Part shown: positions 14,233 to 21,898 of the stretch, piece by piece
Layout of the letters: every line of letters begins with the position of its first letter
Numbering within the stretch: position 1 is the stretch's first letter
Source of the DNA: Lachnospiraceae bacterium
GTDB lineage: Bacteria; Bacillota; Clostridia; Lachnospirales; Lachnospiraceae
Direction of reading: 5' to 3'
Assembly (NCBI GenBank): GCA_016290595.1
Contig: JAEEUR010000017.1
Location: 1-35,294, forward strand
Length of the DNA: 35,294 bases
Made by a program: the position numbers and the translations under genes
Notes under the pieces: model-generated
What the model saw: the letters and a program-made list of their open reading frames with translations, nothing else
Databases searched by the model: none
Told to the model about the DNA's origin: nothing

Positions 14233-14781
14233 ATGTCCCTTCCCTTCCGAATCTATCCGATCCGAAAAGACGAAGTTCTGCGCCGCAGCGCGATGCGTAA
14301 CCCGTCTCCGGACGAATTGAAACTCGTCGAAGAAGTCATCCGCGACGGTGGCTATCTCCTTGAATATCATATCACCGAGCGGCCCCGCCCGATGGATCTG
14401 GTCACGGAACCGGTCCTGAAAGAGGCACTGTCCGGCTGCGACTCCGTCATCGTCTTCACAGCCACGCTGGGAGAAGCATTCCGGGAACTGGCGGAAAGCC
14501 ACGACGAACCGGAAAAGGACATCCTGTATCAGGGGCTCGCCGCCGAACGGCTGGACGCGCTGGTGGAATCCTATCTGGACTATAAAGAGAAGATTTTCGA
14601 AAAAAACGGGGCGGTCCTTACGGCCCACTATCCCTTCCGCTGGGAAGGCGTGGAAGAAAACGCATTTACCACCACTCGGATCACCGGGATCGGCTTTCAT
14701 CCGGATGAGGTCAAGACCAGCCGCTGCCGGACCTGCTTCGTTGCGGACTGTCCTTCCCGCCGGGAGGCTCCGCAGGGTTAA
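14233..14781 (+). CDS. Possible MetH activation domain-like protein
   Basis: A 182-residue protein. I chose ATG 14233 after GAAAGGAGGCTCCCC over an upstream in-frame TTG. The centre, LSGCDSVIVFTATLGEAFREL (about 77-97), resembles the 'GCD.AVL..ATLG' core of small Clostridial proteins related to the B12-dependent methionine synthase activation domain. The end carries a compact cysteine cluster (CRTCFVADCPSR), also usual in that group, where 'C..C....CP' closes the chain. The N-terminus starts IRKDEVLRRSAMRNPSPDE, comparable to their 'EVLRYLGY' start. The match is recognised by eye and is divergent, so the function is tentative. It is followed after 3 bases by a lipoprotein gene. Confidence 0.45.
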   Translation: MSLPFRIYPIRKDEVLRRSAMRNPSPDELKLVEEVIRDGGYLLEYHITERPRPMDLVTEPVLKEALSGCDSVIVFTATLGEAFRELAESHDEPEKDILYQGLAAERLDALVESYLDYKEKIFEKNGAVLTAHYPFRWEGVEENAFTTTRITGIGFHPDEVKTSRCRTCFVADCPSRREAPQG

Positions 14782-14784
14782 AAC

Positions 14785-16401
14785 GTGAAAAAAACAGTTC
14801 TGCTTCTGATAAGTCTCTTCCTGCTCCTGGGGCTTTGTGCCTGCGGGAGCCTTTCCGCGTCTGAAAAACCCGTCAGCGGCAGGTACTATCTGGCCCTGCT
14901 GCCGGACAAGAAGGGCAAAAACACCGTCGAGGACGTGCTGGACACGACGCTCCGTCTCAAAGTCGGCGGCGGACTTGTCAGAACCGTTAAGGGAGAAGAA
15001 GAAGAGGGCAGCTGGGAAGCGGACGGAAGGCGGATCACGCTGCGTCTGAAGGATCAGATACTGACGGGCAAAGTCACGGAGGACCGGGTCGAGATCGGAG
15101 ACGCCGTCTATATCCGCGGCCTGAAGGAGGCCCGGGACCTGTGGCAGGCGGACGCGGACGCTTATGTGGCGGATCCGCTGGCCGAATACGAAGGAAAGTA
15201 CTATCTGGCCGGCCGCCTCGAAGGGGACGACAACCGCGTGGAAAAGACGGAGGACGTCACGCTCTGGCTGATGCCGGAGAACGAGGCGCTGCTTTTTGAA
15301 AAGGGGAAGCTCTCGCTTCTGTCCTGGGACGCGAAGGGCTCGTCCGTCCTGCTGCAGCAGGCGGAGGGGACGGCGGCTTTCCGCTATGAGAACGGCTGCC
15401 TGAGCGGGAAGGACGGAGAGGAGACGCTGTACTGGTTCCGGGAGAAGGACGAGGCGGATCTCTTCCACAAGGCGCATCCCTACGTGCCCCGGCCCTACGT
15501 TCCGACGTACAGCGGCCTGGAAGGCGATTACTATCTGGCCTGGGCGACGTCTTTTGGCAAGGCCGTGGATATCGGCCGGCCGGGCTCGGTGCGCATCAGC
15601 CTGCTGCCGGACTGGCAGATGACTTACGAGGGATATCTGTACTCCGAAGAGGGAGATTACGAGATCCTGCCGGACGGCCGGATCGAGCTGAGAACGCCCA
15701 GCGGGTCCTTTACCGGCAGCGCCGAAAAAGGCTGCCTGACGCTGCAGGACGCCGGCGGGGACCGCTACGTATTTTTTGACAGCCAGGAGAAAGCCCGGAC
15801 GTATTATGAGGCAAACCGGCCCGCGAAGCCTGCGGAGACCGATCCGACCGAGCCGGCGACGGAGCCGGTCACGGAAAGCGCGCCCCCGGAGGAAAGCACG
15901 GCGCAGCCGCTGTCTCCGGCCGCGGAGGACGCCGCCTTCTGGCAGGGGACCTGGTACGGCCTGGTCCGCCTGAACAACGACTGCAGCGGCCTGTACTTCC
16001 TGATGCGCGGCACCTGCTATACGGTCTACGTGACGCTCTCCATGCGGGAGGACGGCACCGGGACCCTGATCGCCTACGATCCCGCCAAAAACTTTGCGGA
16101 ACGCCTGCTCAGCGGCACGGTCCGCTGTGGGGAAAACAGGACCCTGATCCTGACGGAGGGGCTGATCGAGCCGTTTTCCGTGACGATAGAAGGCTATTCG
16201 GCCGCCTGGGACGAAACGCGGCAGCTGGTCTGCATGGGGCTGACGCAGGCGGTCAGCGGCGGCAGCATCGGCGGCGAGCTCTACTTAAGGCCCTGGGGAG
16301 AGACCTGGGAGGATCAGCCGGAGCTGATGAAGCAGCTGCCGGACTATCAGGCATATCTGGAGGAGATCAAAACGGGAAAACCCCGCTATACGGCAGACTG
16401 A
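14785..16401 (+). CDS. Surface lipoprotein with repeated YYLA modules
   Basis: A 538-residue lipoprotein of unknown function. It has Lys-Lys, a hydrophobic core and the lipobox LCAC, making Cys20 the lipidated residue; Ala19 may be the last signal residue. The mature part contains at least three related modules beginning SGRYYLALLPDKKG (about 32), EGKYYLAGRLEGDD (about 135) and EGDYYLAWATSF (about 248), each followed by beta-rich sequence with a DGR.I.LR-type strand. A Thr/Pro/Glu linker at about 350-375 leads to a C-terminal domain (FWQGTWYGLVRLNND). The modules suggest lipocalin-like small barrels duplicated in tandem, which is an inference. Start is GTG, 3 bases after the previous stop, so the two genes are probably co-transcribed. 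Confidence 0.8.
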   Translation: MKKTVLLLISLFLLLGLCACGSLSASEKPVSGRYYLALLPDKKGKNTVEDVLDTTLRLKVGGGLVRTVKGEEEEGSWEADGRRITLRLKDQILTGKVTEDRVEIGDAVYIRGLKEARDLWQADADAYVADPLAEYEGKYYLAGRLEGDDNRVEKTEDVTLWLMPENEALLFEKGKLSLLSWDAKGSSVLLQQAEGTAAFRYENGCLSGKDGEETLYWFREKDEADLFHKAHPYVPRPYVPTYSGLEGDYYLAWATSFGKAVDIGRPGSVRISLLPDWQMTYEGYLYSEEGDYEILPDGRIELRTPSGSFTGSAEKGCLTLQDAGGDRYVFFDSQEKARTYYEANRPAKPAETDPTEPATEPVTESAPPEESTAQPLSPAAEDAAFWQGTWYGLVRLNNDCSGLYFLMRGTCYTVYVTLSMREDGTGTLIAYDPAKNFAERLLSGTVRCGENRTLILTEGLIEPFSVTIEGYSAAWDETRQLVCMGLTQAVSGGSIGGELYLRPWGETWEDQPELMKQLPDYQAYLEEIKTGKPRYTAD

Positions 16402-16419
16402 GCCCGTAAAGGAGCTTTT

Positions 16420-17601
16420 ATGGCAGGCTTTTTTGAGAGAAAAACCAAGGAAGACAAACCGGTCCTGGCGATCTGCTATGACTTCGATCATACGCTTTCC
16501 CCGGACGATATGCAGGCGCAGGGCTTCATCCAGGAGGTCGGCTGGTCGGTAGCGGATTTCTGGAAAGGCACGACGCGCCTGGCCCGGGACAACGACATGG
16601 ACGCGAATCTGGCCTATATGCTGATGATGCTGGAGGAATCCCGCGGCAAATTCGCGCTCACCCGGCAGGTCCTGATGGATTACGGCGCCCGCGTGCAGCT
16701 TTTCCCCGGCGTCGCCGAGTGGTTCGAGCGCATCCGCGAGTACGGCCGCCAGCAGGGCGTCATCGTGGAGCACTATATTATTTCCTCGGGCATCAAGGAG
16801 ATGATCGAAGGGACCGAGATGGCCAAGAAAGGGGCCTTTACCGAGATCTACGCCAGCTCCTTTTACTTCAATGAAAAGGACGAGGCCGTCTGGCCGGCCA
16901 TGGCGGTCAACTATACCAATAAAACGCAGTTCCTCTTCCGCATCGAGAAGGGCGTACTGGACGTGAACGATCCCGCCGTCAACGACAATTTCCCGCAGGA
17001 AGAGCGGCGGGTCCCTTTCCGCAATATGGTCTATATCGGCGATTCCGATACGGACGTGCCCTGCATGCGGCTGGTCAATGCCTACGGCGGCCATTCGATA
17101 GGCGTCTATGCCCCGGAGAGCGGCAAGCGGAAGGTCTACAAAATGCTGCGGGAGAACCGCATCAAGTATTACGCGGAGGCGGATTACCGGGAAGATTCCG
17201 CTCTGGACTGGCTCCTGAAGAGCATCATCCAGAGCACGGCTGCGAACGAGCAGCTGGAGGCTTTCCACTACACCTTAAAGAACGAGGTGGAAAACTTTGC
17301 CCAGAACGAGATGAAGCGGAGCGCGCCGGAGACCCGCGAGAAGGAGCGTCTGATCCAGGCGCTGGCGGGCAGCCGCAACTTTGCGACCACGCACATGCTG
17401 GTGGAACGGCTGCTGTCGGTGCCGAACTGGACGAAGGAAGAGCGGGACGAGCTGTTCCGGATCGGCGAAGAAAACAAGCAGATCTACTATATGCTCGGGG
17501 ACGCCCGGCTGGCGAAATTCTACCGGGGCCTGCTGGCGCAGGAAGAAGAGGATTCGCTTTTTGCGAGAAGCATCCGGGAAGCGCTGGAGGCGCAGGGGTA
17601 A
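16420..17601 (+). CDS. HAD-superfamily phosphatase-like protein
   Basis: A 393-residue haloacid dehalogenase-type hydrolase, probably cytoplasmic. Motif I is CYDFDHTLSPDD, with Asp21 as nucleophile and Asp23 as acid/base. Motif II is the Ser in YIISSGIKEM, and motif IV is YIGDSDTDVPCM, whose Asp residues hold magnesium. A helical cap lies between motifs I and II (about 35-100). A C-terminal helical extension of about 130 residues (from 265) goes beyond the usual HAD core and has no assignment. The substrate is unknown. The gene follows the lipoprotein by 18 bases with GGAGCTTTT before the ATG and ends at a strong terminator. Confidence 0.88.
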   Translation: MAGFFERKTKEDKPVLAICYDFDHTLSPDDMQAQGFIQEVGWSVADFWKGTTRLARDNDMDANLAYMLMMLEESRGKFALTRQVLMDYGARVQLFPGVAEWFERIREYGRQQGVIVEHYIISSGIKEMIEGTEMAKKGAFTEIYASSFYFNEKDEAVWPAMAVNYTNKTQFLFRIEKGVLDVNDPAVNDNFPQEERRVPFRNMVYIGDSDTDVPCMRLVNAYGGHSIGVYAPESGKRKVYKMLRENRIKYYAEADYREDSALDWLLKSIIQSTAANEQLEAFHYTLKNEVENFAQNEMKRSAPETREKERLIQALAGSRNFATTHMLVERLLSVPNWTKEERDELFRIGEENKQIYYMLGDARLAKFYRGLLAQEEEDSLFARSIREALEAQG

Positions 17602-17608
17602 AAAAAGC

Positions 17609-17655
17609 ACGAAAAAAAGAAGCGGTACCGGAGAGGGTACCGCTCCTTTTTTCGT
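17609..17655. terminator. Bidirectional terminator between convergent genes
   Basis: AGCGGTACC (17621-17629) pairs with GGTACCGCT (17636-17644), extended outward by CACGAAAAAA and TTTTTTCGTG. A/T tracts on both sides suit both converging genes. Confidence 0.9.
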
Positions 17656-17668
17656 GCCGGGAAACGGC

Positions 17669-18109
17669 TTATTTCAGGAAGCCGAAGCTCTTGATGATCG
17701 GGGCTTCCTTGGCCTTTCCGCTGCAGACGCTGAAGAACTGGATGATGGAAACCACCAGCAGCACGATGATGCCGACGGCCGCGACGAACCAGCCGAGGAT
17801 CGGAACGATCATGCAGAAAGCCAGCAGAGCGATGCAGACGGAGATCTTCAGGGACTGACGGGCGTGGAACATCGCATAGGGAGACTTCTGGGCGGCCAGC
17901 ATCGTGATGATGATGCCGACGACGCCGAGCAGATACGCGGACATCGCGAAGACCTTGTTGTCGGAGATATCCTTCGGATCAAATTCGGCGGTGTGATCCG
18001 CGGGATCGTAAGCATAGTTGATCTGAGGAGCCGCAAAGCTGGTTCCGCAATTCGGGCATGCGGGGGCGCCGTCTTCAACCTGAGCGCCGCAATTAGGACA
18101 GAATGCCAT
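17669..18109 (-). CDS. Zinc-ribbon DUF4870-like membrane protein
   Basis: A 146-residue protein with an N-terminal zinc ribbon (CPNCGAQVEDGAPACPNCG, four cysteines at about 4-22), a linker, and three hydrophobic segments at about 54-70, 86-104 and 106-128. HARQSLKISV between the first two is the hallmark of the DUF4870/Tic20-like family, where 'F...Q....' follows the first helix. The ribbon should face the cytoplasm. Function in bacteria is unknown. It is monocistronic and leftward, with its own promoter and terminator, and the ATG follows GGAAGGTACTTTC. Confidence 0.88.
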   Translation of the reverse strand: MAFCPNCGAQVEDGAPACPNCGTSFAAPQINYAYDPADHTAEFDPKDISDNKVFAMSAYLLGVVGIIITMLAAQKSPYAMFHARQSLKISVCIALLAFCMIVPILGWFVAAVGIIVLLVVSIIQFFSVCSGKAKEAPIIKSFGFLK

Positions 18110-18163
18110 AAGAAAGTACCTTCCTTTCGCACCGGAGGAGCCGGCGTTATTTTTGTTAAGGGC

Positions 18164-18192
18164 ATTATAGTATGGAATCTTTCATTTGTAAA
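18164..18192 (-). promoter_or_regulatory. Promoter of the zinc-ribbon membrane protein
   Basis: On the minus strand TTTACA (18192-18187) is followed by 17 bases and TATAAT (18169-18164), 54 bases upstream of the ATG. Confidence 0.8.
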
Positions 18193-18251
18193 GAAATTGA
18201 AAAGAAATTCTTAAAATCCTCCGGCTTTCCGTCCGTGCCCGTCCGTCCGCC

Positions 18252-18280
18252 TTGCCGTTTTCGCCGGGATCTGCTATAAT
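18252..18280 (+). promoter_or_regulatory. Promoter of the cobalamin riboswitch transcript
   Basis: TTGCCG (18252-18257), 17 bases, TATAAT (18275-18280). The predicted start lies right at the first base-paired stem of the riboswitch. Confidence 0.75.
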
Positions 18281-18287
18281 ACAGACC

Positions 18288-18445
18288 GCTTCGGGTGACC
18301 GCGGGGTCATAACGAGGAACAAGGTGCAAGACCTTGGCTGTACCGGCAACTGTAACGCGGACGGAGGGGCCGAAATGCCATTGCGGGAGACCGTGAGAAG
18401 GCGGCCCGTCCGGGAGAGGCGGAGCCAGGAGACTTACCCGAAAGC
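18288..18445 (+). ncRNA. Cobalamin riboswitch
   Basis: The closing stem pairs GCTTCGGGTGA (18288-18298) with TTACCCGAAAGC (18434-18445). Inside lie the conserved elements of the class: GAACAAGGTGCAAGACCTTGG, CCGGCAACTGT (18343-18353), and the B12-box form AGCCAGGAGACTTA (18423-18436). After it, GCCG-GACTA-CGGC-TTTT (18487-18503) could be a weak terminator acting as expression platform. Cobalamin binding would lower expression of the two genes downstream. Identity is secure from the B12 box and P1 pairing; the platform is inferred. Confidence 0.92.
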
Positions 18446-18528
18446 AACTGTCATTGGAGGAAGAGCAGACTTTTCAGGAGAGGGCTGCCGGACTACGGCT
18501 TTTGAATGAACGGGACCTGCAAAGGAAC

Positions 18529-18936
18529 ATGAAAAACAAAAAACTGACGATCATCCTGGCCGTCGTGGCCGTAGTGGTGCTGGGCTGCGTGCTCTGGTTC
18601 ATCCTGGGCGGCGGCGGAGCGAAGGATGACGGCCACATCACCGTTACGGTGCAGGACAAGGACGGCAAGATCCTGGCCGAGAAGAAGATCGGCTACAAGG
18701 AAGGCGACAAGCTGGCCGACCTGGTGGAGAAGAACTTCAAGAACGTCAAGTATGAGGACAGCGGCTACGGCCCCATGATCATGGAGATCGAATCCCTGAC
18801 CACGCCGGCCGACTGGAGCAGCTACATCTCCATCCTTTACAACGGCGAGTATGCCCAGGTGGGCATCGGGCAGCTGGAATTCAAGGACGGCGATAAGATC
18901 GACTTCGTGGATACGGTCTATATCCCGACACCGTGA
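18529..18936 (+). CDS. DUF4430 membrane-anchored protein, probable cobalamin-binding partner
   Basis: A 135-residue protein with an N-terminal signal anchor (KKLTIILAVVAVVVLGCVLW; the VLGC could act as a lipobox with Cys20). It has one extracellular DUF4430 domain: ITVTVQDKDGKILAEKKIGY, then YGPMIMEIESL, SSYISILYNGEYAQVGIGQ and DKIDFVDTVYIP. DUF4430 resembles the C-terminal beta domain of the animal B12 carriers intrinsic factor and transcobalamin. I chose ATG 18529 because it follows AAAGGAAC and begins a proper signal segment. It is controlled by the cobalamin riboswitch and overlaps the ECF S-component gene, so a role in capturing cobalamin or a precursor at the surface is a good inference, though not shown. 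Confidence 0.85.
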   Translation: MKNKKLTIILAVVAVVVLGCVLWFILGGGGAKDDGHITVTVQDKDGKILAEKKIGYKEGDKLADLVEKNFKNVKYEDSGYGPMIMEIESLTTPADWSSYISILYNGEYAQVGIGQLEFKDGDKIDFVDTVYIPTP

Positions 18937-19481
18937 TGAAGGCCGACACGAAACGCAAGGTCGTCTGGACGGCGATGGATATCGTCCTGATGGCCCTGCT
19001 GGCGGCGATCCTGATGCTGCAGAAGGAGCTCATGTCCGCTCTGCCGAATATCTCGCTGACGGTCTTCCTGATCCTGCTTTACGCCAAGTGTCTGGGCCTC
19101 GGCCGGACGGCCGTGATCGTAACGGTCTACCTGCTGCTGGACAGCGTGATCTGGGGATCTTTAAACCCGATCTTCACGACGGCGCAGTGGATCGGCTGGA
19201 TGCTCGGCCCGCTCCTGTACTGCACGGTCTTCAGAAAGACGGAGGACAACATCGTCCTGGCCTGTGCGTCGGCGCTGGCGGCGTTTCTGTACTGCTGGGT
19301 CATGATCGTGCCGACGGCGCTTATCTACACGGACCAGATCGGGACGCTGGGCGCCTATATCCTGGCGGATATCCCCTGGGAGATCGTTCTGGCCATCAGC
19401 GGATTCATTCCCACCCTGCTGCTGTACGAGCTGCTTTCCAGACTGATGCGGAAGCTGCTGCGGCAGATGCGGCAGATCTGA
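18936..19481 (+). CDS. ECF-type transporter S component (probable cobalamin or precursor uptake)
   Basis: A 181-residue integral membrane protein with about five or six hydrophobic helices (first at about 10-30, MDIVLMALLAAILML). It ends in a basic tail, RLMRKLLRQMR. The size, helix count and small-residue-rich helix 1 fit the substrate-binding S components of energy-coupling factor transporters. The start ATG overlaps the DUF4430 stop (TGATG); an in-frame GTG at 18933 is a less likely alternative. No EcfA or EcfT genes are nearby, so it would share a common energising module encoded elsewhere (group II). The riboswitch upstream points to cobalamin. It does not obviously match BtuM by eye. 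Confidence 0.8.
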   Translation: MKADTKRKVVWTAMDIVLMALLAAILMLQKELMSALPNISLTVFLILLYAKCLGLGRTAVIVTVYLLLDSVIWGSLNPIFTTAQWIGWMLGPLLYCTVFRKTEDNIVLACASALAAFLYCWVMIVPTALIYTDQIGTLGAYILADIPWEIVLAISGFIPTLLLYELLSRLMRKLLRQMRQI

Positions 19482-19488
19482 AATTTTC

Positions 19489-19517
19489 GGGCGGATCATC
19501 TGATCCGCCCTCTTTTT
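19489..19517 (+). terminator. Rho-independent terminator after the B12 unit
   Basis: GGGCGGATCA (19489-19498) pairs with TGATCCGCCC (19501-19510), followed by TCTTTTT. Confidence 0.92.
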
Positions 19518-19540
19518 CGCCCGGAACGCCGAGAAAAAAC

Positions 19541-19569
19541 TTGTCTTTCCGCGCCGGATTTGCTATACT
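19541..19569 (+). promoter_or_regulatory. Promoter of ackA
   Basis: TTGTCT (19541-19546), 17 bases, TATACT (19564-19569), 51 bases before the ATG, which follows ACAGGAGGCAAAC. Confidence 0.8.
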
Positions 19570-19620
19570 TTTTCTGTCATCCGACATCCGTGAAAAGAAC
19601 CTACAGGAGGCAAACTTAAC

Positions 19621-20811
19621 ATGAAAGTACTGGTTATCAACTGCGGCAGCTCGTCCTTAAAGTTCCAGCTGATCGATTCCGAGACCGAGCAGGTCCTGGC
19701 GAAAGGCCTGTGCGAACGCATCGGCATCGACGGAAGACTGACGTATTCCCCCGCGGGCGGCGGCAAGCACGTTTTTGAGGATCCCCTGCCCAATCATACC
19801 GTAGCCGTGAGCGGCGTTTTAGCCAAGCTGACGGATCCCGAGATCGGCGTGATCAAGTCTTTGGCCGAGATCGGCGCGGTCGGCCACCGCATCGTGCACG
19901 GCGGCGAGAAATTCGCCAAGTCCACCCTGCTGACAGAAGAGGCCATCAAGGAGATCGAAGCCTGCAGCGAGCTGGCTCCCCTGCACAACCCGGCCAACAT
20001 CATCGGCATCCGGGCCTGCCAGGAGCTGATGCCCGGCGTCCCCATGGTCGGCGTTTTTGATACCGCCTTCCATCAGACCATGCCGCCCAAGGCTTTCCTG
20101 TACAGCCTGCCTTATGAATACTACACCAAGTACGGCGTACGCCGCTACGGCTTCCACGGCACCTCCCACAGCTACGTTTCCAAGCGGGCTGCGGAGATCC
20201 TGGGCAAGGACGTGAAGGATCTGAAGATCATCGTCTGCCACCTGGGCAACGGCGCCTCCATCTGCGCGGTGGATCACGGCAAATCCGTGGACACCTCCAT
20301 GGGCTTTACGCCGCTCGAAGGCCTGACCATGGGCACCCGCTCCGGCGGCCTGGACCCGGCCATCATCGAATACATCGCGGCGAAGGAAAACCTGAGTCTG
20401 GCGCAGGTCCTGAACGTACTGAACAAGAAGTCCGGCGTGCAGGGCATTTCCGGCGTTTCCAGCGACTTCCGCGATCTGGAAGGCGCGGCGAAGGAAGGCA
20501 ACAAGCGGGCGCAGGACGCTCTGGACGTGTTCACCTACCGCGTGGCGAAGTTCGTCGGCTACTATGCCGCCGCCATGAAGGGCGTGGACGTGATCTGCTT
20601 CACGGCCGGCATCGGCGAGAACGATATCTCCGTCCGCGCTGAGATCCTGTCCTACCTGGAGTTCCTGGGCTGCAAACTGGATCCGGAAGCCAACAACTGC
20701 CGCGGTGAGGAGAAGATCATCTCCACGCCGGATTCCAAGGTCATCGCCATGGTCGTCCCGACCAACGAAGAGCTGGCCATCGCCCGCGAGACGGTCGCGA
20801 TCGTAGGATAA
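19621..20811 (+). CDS. ackA: Acetate kinase
   Basis: Acetate kinase moves a phosphate between acetyl phosphate and ADP, giving acetate and ATP in fermentation. The 396 residues show all family landmarks: [15 protein letters not shown] at the N-terminus (Asn7), [21 protein letters not shown] with the catalytic Asp near 147, [39 protein letters not shown] and [17 protein letters not shown]. Length is standard. It is flanked by its own promoter and a downstream hairpin and is not next to pta, with which it is often paired. Cytoplasmic and very likely highly expressed, given the strong AGGAGG site. Confidence 0.98.
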   Translation: MKVLVINCGSSSLKFQLIDSETEQVLAKGLCERIGIDGRLTYSPAGGGKHVFEDPLPNHTVAVSGVLAKLTDPEIGVIKSLAEIGAVGHRIVHGGEKFAKSTLLTEEAIKEIEACSELAPLHNPANIIGIRACQELMPGVPMVGVFDTAFHQTMPPKAFLYSLPYEYYTKYGVRRYGFHGTSHSYVSKRAAEILGKDVKDLKIIVCHLGNGASICAVDHGKSVDTSMGFTPLEGLTMGTRSGGLDPAIIEYIAAKENLSLAQVLNVLNKKSGVQGISGVSSDFRDLEGAAKEGNKRAQDALDVFTYRVAKFVGYYAAAMKGVDVICFTAGIGENDISVRAEILSYLEFLGCKLDPEANNCRGEEKIISTPDSKVIAMVVPTNEELAIARETVAIVG

Positions 20812-20840
20812 AGAACCCGGTCCGTCTGACCGGCATGCCG

Positions 20841-20876
20841 AAGGATCCCATCACTGAAACAAGTCATGGGATCCTT
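20841..20876 (+). terminator. Hairpin between ackA and fmt
   Basis: AAGGATCCCAT (20841-20851) pairs perfectly with ATGGGATCCTT (20866-20876) across a 14-base loop. The following TCTCTGTTC is a weak U-tract, so termination may be partial. Confidence 0.7.
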
Positions 20877-20901
20877 CTCTGTTCATTCAAAGGAGCCATC
20901 A

Positions 20902-21897
20902 ATGCGAATTCTGTTTATGGGTACGCCGGACTTAAGCCGGACGGTCCTGCAGGCACTGTGTGAAGCCGGGCATGAGATCGTGCTCTGCGTGACGCAGCCG
21001 GACCGCGAAAAAGGCCGCGGCAAGGCTGTGCAGACGTCTCCCGTCAAGGAGGAAGCGCTGCTTCGCGGGATCCCCGTCTTCCAGCCGGAACGCTTAAGAC
21101 GGGAGGAAAACGTGGCCTGGCTGCGGGACTTTCTGGCGGAGCATCCCGCCGACGTGGGCGTCGTGGCGGCTTTCGGGCAGATCCTGCCGCAGAGCGTGCT
21201 GGACATGCCCCGCTTCGGCTGCCTGAACGTCCATACGTCCCTGCTGCCGAAATACCGCGGCGCTTCGCCGATCGAAGCGGCGATCCTGGCCGGAGAGCCT
21301 GTGACAGGCGTCACGACCATGCAGATGGACGCGGGGCTGGACACGGGCGATATCCTGCTGCAGCGGGAGCTGGCGATCGGCCCGGAAGAGACCGGTGGAA
21401 GCCTGACCGAAAAACTGGCCGAACTGGGCGGAGAACTGATCGTCGAAACGCTGGCGCAGCTTGAGGCCGGAACGCTCTCGCCCCGCCCGCAGGAGGGGGA
21501 GAGCACGTATGCCGGGCTCATCCGCAAGGAGGCGGGCAGCCTTGACTGGCGGGAGCCGGCCGATGCGGCAGAGCGGCGCATCCGAGCCTTCGATCCCTGG
21601 CCGGGCACCTACACCTTCCGGGCAGGGAAGCGCGTCAAGATCGGCCGGGCGGCGGTGCTGCCGGAAGCCGGAGAGACGGCGGAAGAAAAGCCGGCGCAGC
21701 GGCCGGACGGAGAAGCCGGGGAAGACAGGCCGGCGCCCGGCACGGTGCTGGCCGCCTCGAAAAAGGGGATAGACGTACAGACAGGCCGCGGGATCCTGCG
21801 GATCCTGAGTCTGCAGCCGGAAGGCAAAAAAATGATGCCGGCGGATGCGTATCTGCGGGGATATTCCCTTCAGGCCGGAGAGATTTTGGGAGAATGA
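20902..21897 (+). CDS. fmt: Methionyl-tRNA formyltransferase
   Basis: Adds a formyl group from 10-formyltetrahydrofolate to initiator Met-tRNA. The 331 residues start at ATG 20902 after AAAGGAGCC; an upstream in-frame extension is not needed. MRILFMGTPD begins the Rossmann-like domain. NVHTSLLPKYRGASPI holds Asn109 and His111 of the active site, and DAGLDTGDIL has the catalytic Asp. The C-terminal tRNA-binding domain (RAFDPWPGTYTF onward) contains an Ala/Glu/Pro-rich insert of about 30 residues (EAGETAEEKPAQRPDGEAG) that is absent from most homologues. It begins the conserved cluster that runs through rpe, and its stop lies two bases before the rsmB start. Confidence 0.96.
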   Translation: MRILFMGTPDLSRTVLQALCEAGHEIVLCVTQPDREKGRGKAVQTSPVKEEALLRGIPVFQPERLRREENVAWLRDFLAEHPADVGVVAAFGQILPQSVLDMPRFGCLNVHTSLLPKYRGASPIEAAILAGEPVTGVTTMQMDAGLDTGDILLQRELAIGPEETGGSLTEKLAELGGELIVETLAQLEAGTLSPRPQEGESTYAGLIRKEAGSLDWREPADAAERRIRAFDPWPGTYTFRAGKRVKIGRAAVLPEAGETAEEKPAQRPDGEAGEDRPAPGTVLAASKKGIDVQTGRGILRILSLQPEGKKMMPADAYLRGYSLQAGEILGE

Positions 21898-21898
21898 G

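Noticed and set aside
13993-15477. 494-residue minus-strand frame
   Set aside because: It is antisense to two real genes and runs into the repeat island, giving repetitive Arg-rich peptide.
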